DNA from: Cristatella mucedo
Taxonomy: Eukaryota; Bryozoa; Phylactolaemata; Cristatellidae
Direction: 5' to 3'
Length of the DNA: 64,000 bases
Assembly (NCBI GenBank): GCA_009760855.2
Contig: WPIO01000028.1
Coordinates: 3,925,501-3,989,500, forward strand
A model generated the notes under the pieces. That model saw only the letters and a list, made by a program, of their open reading frames with translations. It ran no database searches and was not told where the DNA came from. This document shows, one piece after another, positions 44,472 to 53,522 of this stretch. Made by a program: the position numbers and the translations under genes. The stretch's first letter is position 1. The number at the start of each line of letters is the position of its first letter.

Positions 44472-45095
44472 ATGGGTATCTATGCCAGAATTGGTCATGG
44501 TAGAATAAGTGGTGGAAAATATTATGGATCTGGTGTTCTTGACAAGATCATTGAAAGTGTTGGAAAAGCAGCGCCTGTGCTTACTGGACTAACTGGGCTT
44601 AGCATGAACATTGCTAATAGAGGAATTGAAATGCATCAAGCTAGAAAATTAACTGAATTACAAACAAACAAAGAAAAGATTGACCAGGAGTATGCTAATA
44701 AACGTAGACACATTGATGATAAAGCTGAAGAGGAAAGAAGAAAGAAAGAATATGAGTATGAATTAGAAAAAAGAAAGAAAGAAGAAGATTATGATAGAAA
44801 GCTTAAAGAGATTGATCTTGAGATAAAACGAGCTATGCTTAACAAACTTAAACCTAAGAAGAAATATAAGGCAAAAATGGAGGATTCTGATATTGAGGAT
44901 TATTCAGAAACGTTAAAGAAAAATGATCCCAAGGCATATAAAGAAATAGAAAAAGTTATAAAAGAGAAATCTGCTGTTCCTGCAATTATGCCTGCAACAA
45001 GAGCTGATGGATACGGAGGATACATGAAAAAAATTGGTGCTGGTTTATACATTCAGAATAAAAAATACATTTTTACTTTTTTATATAGAGAAGAA
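44472..45095 (+). CDS. Basic coiled-coil protein upstream of capsid gene, about 200 aa, stop missing
   Basis: ATG 44,472 follows aatatagg. Gly-rich N-terminus (GHGRISGGKYYGSGVLDKII), a hydrophobic patch, then a long Glu/Lys/Arg coiled coil (about 60-125) and a basic segment KKKYKAK. The frame does not stop before the capsid gene: it runs through that gene's TATATAGAGAAGAA signal and into its ATG at 45,096, ending at 45,575. The original stop was probably lost by a small indel near 45,060. It could be a core or DNA-condensing virion protein; family not recognised. Confidence 0.65.
45082..45095 (+). promoter_or_regulatory. Start-proximal motif of major capsid gene
   Basis: tatatagagaagaa directly before ATG 45,096. 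It marks the true capsid start although the reading frame is open far upstream. Confidence 0.65.
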
Positions 45096-46669
45096 ATGGC
45101 AAGTGCACCGATTGACACCATACTCGAATTAGGCGATCCTAGTTTTCCTAATTATAAGATTAAAGATTATCAATTTCAAGAGTTTTATCAGACAAATGGA
45201 AATGAAACAGATAGTATTGCTCGTAAACTTGTAACATTTACTGTTCCTGGTGAACAACAAACATGCTATGTACTTTCCGATGGATATCTCTTACTTGAAG
45301 GTCAAGTGCAAGTACCTAATACTGGAGCTGATGCAACTAGTAGAGCTTTTACTAATTCTAAAAGAACACTTGCTGCTGGATTAGTTAACAATGCTGGTGC
45401 TTGGTTATTTAGTAGCATGAGAATTAGACTTGGTGTTGAAGAAATTGAAAGTCTTCCATTAAAAGAATCAGTTGGAAGTGTTTCAACTCTTATGGGTCTT
45501 CTATGTTATCCAAATGATTACAACAAAAGTGAGGGTCCAGCAACCGGATGGAATAAAGACGAAGCAAATTCATGAGATGATATGAATACCGGTCTTACTT
45601 CATACGTAAGTCCTAATGCATCTGGAGCAACAACTTCAAATAATGGTTTCATTTATAGAAGAGGTATTATAAACAATATTATTGACGCTGATGCCGATAT
45701 TGGAACATTTAGCATTGCACTTCCTCTAGCAAGACTTTCTGGTTTTTGTGCTGATATGAATAAAATTCTATATAACATTCCTTTTACTCTAGAAATGACT
45801 AGAGTTGGAGGAGATGATAAAAACTTTATTTTGACTGGTGCATCTGCTGCTGCTGGAACTAGTACAAATGCTATTGCGACTAAGGGAGCTGTTGTTGTTG
45901 CAAATGATGGTGCTTATACAACTTTTAGAGTTGCTATGTCAAAATGAGACTAGTTGTTCCTTGTGTAACACCTAAAGAAAGTATTCAAAGAGCACTTCCT
46001 AATATATCAAGTGAAAGATCTAAGAAAATAAGACTTAACTATAGAGTTAGACGATATGAAAATATTACCATAACTAGCCTTAACCAAGGACTTAAATTTA
46101 CTAAATCTCTTTCAGTTCAAAATACGATTGATAAAGTTAGATGGTTGATTGTTGCAGCTCAAAATTATAATAAGTTTGATAGCTACACTGGTAATCCTTG
46201 CACATATAACCATTGTGATATTAAGAATGTTTCTGTGCTTGCTAATGGTTCTAAACAATATCCTTCTGTCTTAAGATCTGGCGAGCCTAAAAAAGGAAAA
46301 TGCTCTCCATCATATATGGATTTTACAACATTCAGAGAGCAATATCTTGGGCTTAATGAGATTGCAGACCCTGTTGGTGTAACTTATCCTGAATGGTTAT
46401 CACTCTATCCTATTCACGTTATTGATCTGCAATATAATGATGAACCTCTTAGAGTCACTTCCAGACTTGATGTAACTGTTGAATTTAATTCTGCTTTACC
46501 AACTGATGGCACACAAATAATGATTCACTATTTAACTATTTGGGAGAACACTGCAGAGCTTACATCAAACGGCAATGGAGCAAACTTCACTTGCAACAAA
46601 GGTGTTACTGTCTATGATGGAAGCGACATTAAAAAAAATGTAAACCAGAAATATAATGAATACATTTGA
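45096..46669 (+). pseudogene. Double-jelly-roll major capsid protein, one stop and one frameshift
   Basis: About 524 codons. The N-terminal half includes KDYQFQEFYQTNG, YLLLEGQ, the LFSSMRIRLGVEEIESLPLK region and STLMGLLCYPNDYNKSEG. The C-terminal half includes RWLIVAAQNYNKFDSYTGNP, YNHCDIKNVSVLANGSKQYP and YPIHVIDLQYNDEP. These are hallmarks of the Polinton/adenovirus-hexon-like lineage capsid protein. Breaks: in-frame TGA at 45,573-45,575 and a frameshift at about 45,940 in an A4 run. The frame ends at 46,669, overlapping the nuclease start by 14 nt. The capsid protein would trimerise into pseudo-hexagonal capsomers. Confidence 0.92.
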
Positions 46670-47486
46670 TTTTGTACAAGGTTCAGATGAGTGGAAAAAA
46701 TCAATGTCCTTGAATATTGGAGGCTCAGAGGTTTATTCAGTGCTTGGAAATGATTTAGTATTTGGAGATCAGACTGAAACTGACACAGAATTAATTGCAA
46801 ATAGAAAACTAAAAAAATACACTGCTAACAATTCTAGTATGAGATTTCCTCCAATGATATTCGGTAAAGTATTTGAACCTATTGCTGCAAAGTTTTTAGA
46901 AATGAAACTAAAAGTAAAACTTGATAATGCAAACGATTGTGTTAGTAGTGATGGTGTATACAGATATTCTCCTGATGGAATAATAGATAACAATACTCTA
47001 GTAGAAATAAAATGCTTGTGGAGCAGGAATATCATTGATGATTTTATACCTAAACAATATCATGCGCAGTGTTTACTTGGTTTACGTGTTTTAAAACTTA
47101 GTGAATGCTTTTACTCTGAGTTTGAGATTTTTGTTCCTGGATTGAATTGTAAAGAACCTCCGCTAGATTATGTAGCAGCTGGAAATGTAAGAATTCCTAA
47201 TACTGATTTGGATAGGCCAATTAGAGAACCAATTTTTATGCTATTGCTTAAAGATGAAAAGTATTTTGATTTTAAGTTTGATATTATAAGCAAATATGGC
47301 AGATTTAATAATAAAAAAGCAAATGGTTATGATATAAAGTATTATATAAGAAGATGTTTGATTCAAGTAGTTGAAGAAGATGATCCTTGCAGATTTTTGA
47401 GAATAGTTCCTATTGTTAAAGAAGTGTTAGATAGATCGAAGATTTTAATTAGTAATTATATAGATGAGTCGACGACATCATTGTGA
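46656..47486 (+). CDS. YqaJ/lambda-exonuclease-like PD-(D/E)XK nuclease, 276 aa
   Basis: ATG 46,656 (aaatataATG) overlaps the capsid gene. Motifs in order: SEVYSVLG after the N-terminal helix (about 24-31), GKVFEPIAAKF (Glu74), YSPDGII (Asp107), VEIKC (Glu117, Lys119) and QYHAQCLLGL (Gln138). These are the ordered active-site elements of YqaJ-type viral recombinase exonucleases, which resect dsDNA 5'-3' for strand annealing. Intact. Such a nuclease could process replication intermediates or ends in the element, or degrade other DNA (inference). Not part of the standard Polinton core set. Confidence 0.88.
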   Translation: MNTFDFVQGSDEWKKSMSLNIGGSEVYSVLGNDLVFGDQTETDTELIANRKLKKYTANNSSMRFPPMIFGKVFEPIAAKFLEMKLKVKLDNANDCVSSDGVYRYSPDGIIDNNTLVEIKCLWSRNIIDDFIPKQYHAQCLLGLRVLKLSECFYSEFEIFVPGLNCKEPPLDYVAAGNVRIPNTDLDRPIREPIFMLLLKDEKYFDFKFDIISKYGRFNNKKANGYDIKYYIRRCLIQVVEEDDPCRFLRIVPIVKEVLDRSKILISNYIDESTTSL

Positions 47487-48325
47487 TAACCACGTGAGTA
47501 AAATAAATGGTTATATTCTATCAGACCTTGATGCAAATGAAAATAGAATTATTAATATGAGAGAATCTGTGAATTATGGTGATGCTGTAACAAAAGCATA
47601 TGCAGATGCAAACTTTATTGTAAATAGTGGCACTTCTTTAAATTTACAGAATAGACCAATTACAAATCTTGCTCCAGGAGTTAATCCAACAGATGCTGTT
47701 AATGTAAGTCAAGTATCTAATTATGTTAAAAAATATGGAGATACAGTAACAGGAGATTTAAATATGAATAGTTTTGCTATTACTTCTACATACTGGAATT
47801 CTACTGTTACTACACTAACAGTTCATCCTGATGATTTTTGTGTTACTTACGGAGGATTGAAGCGAGATGTATTATTGAAGAATTATCATGCTACAACAAA
47901 TTTGAATATGAATAATAACTCTATAACTAATGTTGCTGAACCTGTTAATTCTTCAGATGCTGCGACAAAGTCATATGTTGACAGAACTGTTAAAAAAATA
48001 ACAGAAGTCGTCGTACTTACATTTAATCCTAGAGCGATGAACTCTATTACTAATATTTCTACTGCATACTCTTGGCAAAATAAGAATAGTCCACCTATTA
48101 TAATACTTGAGTGCTATGGTAGTTGGATCTTCTAATTGTATACAATTAAAACCTAGTAGCGATACAACAATAGTATCTGGAGATATAAGAGCTATAAATA
48201 CTTCTTCTAGTGGTATTGATTTTAAGTATTACGCGTATTTTAATAGATTGCCTGCTGATTATTATTATACTGATAACATAGGAAATATGAAGGTTAATCT
48301 TTTAATTTCTTACATAAGTACCTGA
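47464..48325 (+). pseudogene. Tail-fibre-like protein 4, one frameshift
   Basis: ATG 47,464 follows ttatatag inside the nuclease end (23-nt overlap). N-terminal KINGYILSDLDANENRIINM matches that of fibre 1. Shaft units follow: NLQNRPITNLAPGVNPTDAV, GDLNMNSFAIT and LNMNNNSITNVAEPVNSSDA-ATKSYVD. A frameshift at about 48,105 separates the first part of the head from the rest (48,110-48,325, ending VNLLISYIST). About 286 codons. Attachment fibre inferred from the phage-like shaft. Opposite strand and about 10 kb from the other three fibre genes. Confidence 0.8.
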
Positions 48326-48746
48326 GAAGTACAAATGAACCAGTAATACAATTAATTCTTTTAATTTAGTTGCTTTACGCTTACCTTTTACTAATGGGAA
48401 CAGTTTTGCAATATGCATTATTGATTCATGTTCTAAACAATGATGAATGCAGAATAGCTCGGAACACCTTTTTTAAAGTGTTTCTTTGCTAAGCAGTATA
48501 TTTTTGTAGGCCTTTGTTTAGAATATTTATTCCTTGCATAATAACAATCTGCGCAAATTATTATTTTGTTGTTTCTTAAAATACAACAATCGAATTCTGT
48601 TTCTGTACTATCTAAATCACACATATACAACGCATTTCATACTTTAACTTTAGCCTTCTTTTAACTTTTTTGCAAACTGGATGACCTGACTCTAAGTATT
48701 CAATTCCGCTAAATGTTGTCGAACAGCTTTCACAAAATATTTCCAT
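48302..48746 (-). pseudogene. Cys-rich zinc-binding protein, two frameshifts
   Basis: ATG 48,746, 9 bp from the divergent integrase start, preceded by ttctatagaa. About 147 codons in three frame segments: an N-terminal CESC...HPVC pair, a middle with DCCIL, CADCYYAR and YC, and a C-terminal part with a CIHHCLEHES cluster and basic helix. Pattern of multiple CxxC/H pairs resembles recombination-endonuclease-VII-like or zinc-ribbon proteins, but no family is claimed. Breaks near 48,620 and 48,460. Tail overlaps fibre 4's end. Confidence 0.6.
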
Positions 48747-48755
48747 TTCTATAGA
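48747..48755. promoter_or_regulatory. 9-bp bidirectional palindromic start element
   Basis: ttctataga between CAT (48,744-48,746) and ATG (48,756-48,758), with TTCTATAGAA a perfect palindrome across it. Both genes read (C)TATAGAA(A)ATG. The clearest evidence that this motif is functional and strand-symmetric. Confidence 0.7.
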
Positions 48756-49633
48756 ATGTCATTTTTAACTCTAAATGAAAGAAAAAAGGAAGGTAAACTT
48801 AATCCAGAGTCTGATATAAGTCAGATATTCAAGCCAAGACCAAAAGTAATTCCAAAAGGTTTCTTTGATACAGCTAAACCTAATGAAAGTCATCAAGCAG
48901 ACATTTTGTATATGCCGAATGATTCTGTATACAAATATGCTTTGAGTGTTATTGATGTTGCTAGCAGATATAAAGACTCGAGACCACTTAAAACAAAGTC
49001 TTCTAAAGAAGTAACACAAGCTATAACAGATATTTACACAAAAAGTTTATTGAAGTGGCCAAAGAAGATAACAGTAGATCCTGGAAGTGAGTTTAAAAAA
49101 GAATTCATTAAAGAAATGAAAAGACATGAAACACATGTTATAGAAGCTAGTAGTAAAAAGAGTGTTGCACTTGTTGAAAGAATGAATAGAACTGTGGCAG
49201 AAAGAGCATTTATTGCGCAATATGAAAAAGAATTAGAAAACATTAATAATGGAGATTTTACTAGAAATAAAGAATGGATTTATAATTTACCAAAGATTAT
49301 TGATTATCTAAATAATAGCATTACGAGATCTATTGGTGAAGAACCTGTAAAGGCGATAAAAAAGAATCTGTAAAATTAAATATACCAAAATACCATAGAA
49401 AAGTTGGAGAACAAGAAAAATTATTAGAACTTAGAATAACTGTTAGATATTTACTAGAACCAGGTGAAGGAGAAGATGAAAAAAGAAGAAGAGCTACAGA
49501 TCCGATATGGAGTTTAACTAAACATACTATTGTTAGAAGAATGGTAATGAAAAAACAACCGTTTAGATATTTCATTAATGATGTTAAAAGGAGTTTTGTT
49601 AGAGAGGAGTTGCAAGTGATTAAACAGGACTAA
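48756..49633 (+). pseudogene. Polinton integrase (retroviral-type, DDE), one frameshift
   Basis: ATG 48,756. Catalytic triad Asp49 (HQADILY), Asp108 (TVDPGSEF) and Glu141 (VALVERMNRT) in an rve core. The frame ends at 49,373 through a shift in an A-run (about 49,359-49,364). The other frame carries the family C-terminus (RRRATDPIWSL, then RYFINDVKRSFVREELQ) to TAA 49,633. About 292 codons. The enzyme joins element ends to target DNA with 6-bp staggered cuts, matching the 6-bp duplication seen. N-terminal HHCC zinc finger not obvious. Confidence 0.92.
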
Positions 49634-50018
49634 TTTCTATTTGTGAACGTCGTTCTATAAGATTTTCAAACTCTTCTTGTGTTACTACTTCATCAGAAAA
49701 AGCATCTGTTATTTTTTAAATAAACTGTGTGTTAGAATCAAGAGTAAATCTTTTTCTTTTATCTATTTCAACTAAAACACCGTCAACTGCGATTAGCATA
49801 GCTGTTAGGGCTGAGAAAGCTGATACTGCATTAGTTATTTCAGGATGAGCATGAACATGTGTTGTAGAAACTGTAACTCCTAAAGCTACTAGTATATTTA
49901 CAATTTTAGTTATATATCTTAATCTTGTTAACTTAGTTAGACACGATCTAACTTTAACGTTATATGCAACTACTTCATCATATCTTTGAAGAGCAAATTT
50001 TTTTCTTAGATCTGCCAT
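49620..50018 (-). pseudogene. Small two-span membrane protein, one in-frame stop
   Basis: ATG 50,018 follows ttataggaaa on the minus strand. 132 codons with TAA at codon 101 (49,716-49,718). Basic N-terminus (ADLRKKFALQRYDE), two hydrophobic stretches (about 36-52 and 61-84), acidic C-terminal tail after the stop (SDEVVTQEEFENLIERR). Overlaps the convergent integrase end by 14 nt. Function unknown. Confidence 0.6.
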
Positions 50019-50042
50019 TTTCCTATAATTATTAAAAGTTTT

Positions 50043-50282
50043 TCAAACCCATCCTGGATATAAATCTTCTTCATAATCTGGAGAATCCATATAATCAATG
50101 AAAACAGAAGTAATATCATAGCTACGATCATTAAGATAAGAAATTAATTCTTCAATATCTTCACATGTCTTTGGATGTCTTGGTTTTAATCCGTCAGATT
50201 TTTCAGCAGCTGCAGTTTTTAATCTTCTGATATAATCTTGATATTTTTCTCTAACTTGTCTGCTAAATTTTACATTACTCAT
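50043..50282 (-). CDS. Small unknown protein, 79 aa
   Basis: ATG 50,282 follows tatatatagaa, right beside the right terminal repeat. Intact. Basic helical N-terminus (SRQVREKYQDYIRRLKTAAA), acidic C-terminus ending SPDYEEDLYPGWV. Outermost right gene. No family recognised. Confidence 0.6.
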   Translation of the reverse strand: MSNVKFSRQVREKYQDYIRRLKTAAAEKSDGLKPRHPKTCEDIEELISYLNDRSYDITSVFIDYMDSPDYEEDLYPGWV

Positions 50283-50324
50283 TTCTATATATAAATAAAA
50301 AGATGTTTAAATTAAAAAATTTTT

Positions 50325-50598
50325 TACTATAATATATAAAGATTTTGAAAAATAGATATTCTAGTCTTAAAGACTTTAACGAGTTCGAGTGATAACGAGA
50401 ACAAGTGTGATGATGTGTTTTTACCACTATACGATGTTTTATTTTTGAAACGAGCGCTTTTTTCATTTTACAACGTTTTTAGTTTTGAAACGAGTTCGAG
50501 TGTTAACGAGAATGAGTTGAAAATTAAAAATGTTGTAAAAGGGAAAAAGATGCGAGTTGAGAAAATAAAAATGTCGTATAGGGTAAAAACACATCATC
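50325..50598 (-). repeat. Right terminal inverted repeat
   Basis: Reverse complement of the left repeat with the same internal inverted and direct sub-repeats (gtgatgatgtgtttttacca at 50,408 against the terminal catcatc). Two or three scattered differences per 100 bases by eye, for example missing T in attttatttttg near 50,447. Confidence 0.95.
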
Positions 50599-50604
50599 AC
50601 GCCG
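50599..50604. repeat. Right target-site duplication (ACGCCG)
   Basis: Identical to 28,575-28,580. The first A also continues the palindromic CATCATCA end, hence the 5- or 6-bp ambiguity. Confidence 0.8.
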
Positions 50605-52021
50605 CGCGTGCCGAGCGTGAAAGAGCTCTGCTCGGAAACTTGACGTCTCCGTCGTACTCGACTAGCGTCGTCGCGAATTCCCGACTGCGCCGGCGTGCGT
50701 CAGCGCTCTTTTACGGAATCTTTGGCAGTTATTCGTGTCGCTTCTTTCACCGAACTTGGTCGTCAGCCGCGCTGCATGGCAACGTAGGTGCGTGCCCGCC
50801 GCGCTGGCTGTAGCTACTCGATGGGCGAAGCCGCTGTCCATTCGTAAACGCCGCATACGTTCGGACGCAGGTGGAGACGTACAAGGCTGCGGTCGCCTCG
50901 TCGCACTCTGACGGCGACGGCGTCAAGCCTTGGTGCATTTCAAAACTGGAATTGCATACGACTAGTTCCAGCCCCACTCCAACCCAGCAGCGTCCTATCC
51001 GGGTCCGAATGACTACCCGGCGCGACTGGAGCGAATAAGTTGCTTTAAGAGAACGTCACACCTCCCCTGTGGGTCGAGCGAGACCTGCGGTCAAGGCGCC
51101 AATGCACGTCCGCACTGGTTGAAGCTGAAAAGAGTTTCATGATCTATCAGGAGGCTTTTTGGGCACAGCCAAACGCTTGAACGAGTCGGCAAACGTCGCA
51201 AGCACCCAGCCGCCTTGAAGTAAGGATCGGGTGGTGACCTAGAGCTTCCTCTGACAAGCGTCGTTCAAGGACCTCTAGCCCGGAGGGTAAAATGACGGAC
51301 GGTGCTCAGGCGTTTTAGTCTTGGTTGGCGCCTGGCTATTCCCAGGCACTTTCCGACATAGGTAGCGCTTTCTCCCGCGCTTGGGAAAAGAACGAATCCC
51401 TATCTACATGGGACCCAGGCCATTTCGTTGAGACTGCGAAGACGTACGGCGTCATCCTGACAGGCGACTTCTTAGCCATCGCGCTCCTTGCGGTGGCGCG
51501 GACCGTAATCTGCGGTACGCAGCGACTTACTTCGTTTTCCAGGTACGGTTGGCTTGGGAACCTTGTGCGTAATTACGAGCGCGTGCTCTCAGGCTGGGCG
51601 TCAGCCTTTAGATGCAAGCGCAACGGCGCGGAGGGCGCCGACCTTAAGGCGCCATCCGCGCCGTTGCTACTTCGATGCGAAGCGTCCTCTTATATCGCGG
51701 AGCGTTCTTCCTCCTAGTGTCTCGTGATGCTTGAGCGGTACCTGCATGTAGCCCGTAGGCTCTATGAGGCCACCCCATTACCTAATGCAATAGGTTGCAT
51801 TTAAGGAGTCCCAGATACTGCTATGGTATTACATTATCCTTAAGGTGCAGCCCTTGCGTACACTCCACTCATTGTTAAATTAAACGCTCAGTTAATTAAT
51901 TATGGGTTTGCTGTTGATTTGGGATGCACAGCTGTAAGATCGATTGCCATCGTTGAAGGAAATCGGTTGTCAATGGAAATAGTGCAAGATAGGCTGTGTT
52001 CAGCAAGCTCGGTGCTGGGTT
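50605..52021. other. GC-rich host flank with a membrane-like open frame and a hairpin
   Basis: Continues the CpG-rich DNA found left of the Polinton. An open frame at about 51,331-51,717 (+) has an amphipathic start (GYSQALSDIGSAFSRAWEKN) and one hydrophobic span (VILTGDFLAIALLAVA). It could be an exon of an unseen gene, but there is no ATG at its head and no clear splice partners. It contains the hairpin at 51,620-51,667. Nothing else recognised. Confidence 0.4.
51620..51667. repeat. Strong hairpin, 20-bp arms, 8-nt loop
   Basis: Arms 51,620-51,639 and 51,648-51,667 are reverse complements with one mismatch. The loop is gaccttaa. Very GC-rich arms with nested GGCGCC. Function unknown. Confidence 0.85.
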
Positions 52022-52369
52022 CTAGGTATATTTTGTACTTTGCTGGGTGGTTGTGGGTAAGTCAGTTAGCCCATGCCAGTTCTTTCGAGAAAGGTCAAAC
52101 AGTGGCCACAAAGGCAAAAGCTGAGTAGTAAATGCAACGGACTCAACAAAAGCGGTACACTCAGCAGGCCGGAAGCAAACTCGCTCGCCAGCAAAAGGGG
52201 TGCACGAGGATTGAACGTATACCACGAGTGGAGTGGCAATAGAAAACCAGTGCCACATCACCAGCACAACATTCGACTCGTCAAAAAACTGCTTTAATGG
52301 TCTAGCAGTTTGCTGAGGGTCGTTATCTTGCTGGTAAATATAACTATGCCCCAAACAGAGTATTTGCAC
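52022..52369 (-). mobile_element. Tc1/mariner transposase remnant
   Basis: The minus strand encodes YIYQQDNDPQQTARPLKQFF followed by DESNVVLV and then unrelated frames. The first part is the motif around the second catalytic Asp of Tc1-type transposases. A third such relic, independent of those in the AF10 intron. Confidence 0.75.
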
Positions 52370-52494
52370 TTTCGCTTGACCACCTGAAGGTAGATGTGTT
52401 GGTTTGTAATACTTTCGATCTGATGCTGATGCTTAGTTTTTTCGGTAAGTAGCCCTGAAGCAAATGCCTTTGTCCAGTCGAATATCACGGTCGG

Positions 52495-52920
52495 TCATAG
52501 TAATGATAATAATAATATCGTTTGTACAGCACCTCCAGTGAGTTAAAATCTCTATCCGTGTTTTTAACTCATTGCGAGAGAATCAATAGCTATGGCTTAG
52601 GGACATAAACGTTGTCATAAGCATACCAAAGCAAACAATAAAGACCCGAACAGCTAACGGTTAGCAGGGCATCCGGCATCCTAGTAGCGTGCCATAAATC
52701 ATACACGAGTAAGTGCGAAAAGTGCACTTGAATGAATTAGACATTTACCCTGGGGTGAAAGGAAAGCTGACAGGAACAGGACATATTACGCTGAGACTTA
52801 GTGGTGAAAACTCATTGCAGGTAGTGACAGAAGCCGGAAGTGAATTCCAGACTTTCGGTGCATACGAGCTGAAGGCTCGATCATTGGACGACTAGATACC
52901 GAGGAGTAGACGGTTTTTCA
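52495..52920 (-). mobile_element. Degraded SINE/LINE 3' material
   Basis: About 52,500-52,560 has a family-2-like tail (tttgtacagcacctccagtg, ttaaaatctctatcc). About 52,800-52,895 resembles the LINE C-terminal and 3' UTR (gaagtgaattccagactttcgg on +). Strongly eroded. Confidence 0.5.
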
Positions 52921-53522
52921 GAAAACTTTCTAGACTAATGTAGAGGAAGCAGAGCTAAACTCACATTTCAAACAAAAAACTGCAAATCCGCCGACTAATA
53001 CGGTCTGATTTAAGCCTTTTTTGTTCTAAGCCTGTTGGTAGTTTTAATTTATAACTGCTGAAGAGGATGTACCTTGATAACTCTCGGCTGGACGGAGTTT
53101 CCAGATTGTTGATAATGTTTAGAGGGGCGTCGAAAATTCTTGGACGAGCCTGGCTCTGATGTGGTACCAATAAATATGAATCTAAATTTTGCAATGTCAG
53201 GTGGCTCGAGCTCGACGTTTTGGGGGTGCTGCACTCGCTAGAATGCTTGCTGCAGGTATTGAAGGCTCGCCTGTAACTTCCAGCTGGCGGTCTGCTTGCC
53301 GATACTGCTTTGGCTGATTGCGTTTGAATGTGGTAATTGTTCACTCCAGCTGACGTATTGTCCAAAGCAGGCTCCACATATGAACCTGTTAGTGTAATGT
53401 ATCTCCTTCTGCTACTCCAGAAAGCCACAAAAGCTTTGAGGGTGTCACGCAGGAGAGTTTTGTTTAGCGAACTCACAGCCTAAGCGGCTTTCGGTACGCA
53501 ACATTTTGGTGGCCAACAGACT

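Larger units (their letters stand above)
28581..50598 (+). mobile_element. Maverick/Polinton (polintovirus-like) element, complete, about 22.0 kb
   Basis: Bounded by inverted repeats and a 6-bp direct repeat. Contains DNA polymerase B, integrase, packaging ATPase, adenovirus-type protease and double-jelly-roll capsid protein, the defining Maverick/Polinton set, plus about 20 further genes. Its AT-rich composition contrasts sharply with the GC-rich flanks. Polymerase (left) and integrase (right) both read left to right. Genes are packed with overlaps or gaps of a few tens of bases. Many single stops and frameshifts show decay, so it is probably non-autonomous. Confidence 0.98.

Noticed and set aside
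28918-50018. Alternative genetic code (UAA/UAG read as Gln) to explain in-frame stops
   Set aside because: Genes also end in TAA and TAG, CAA is used freely for Gln, TGA stops and frameshifts occur too, and the host gene uses the standard code. Decay explains all of it.
52961-53476. 171-codon minus-strand ORF
   Set aside because: Adjacent to LINE material, no family motif; could be a LINE-internal or chance frame, so not called.
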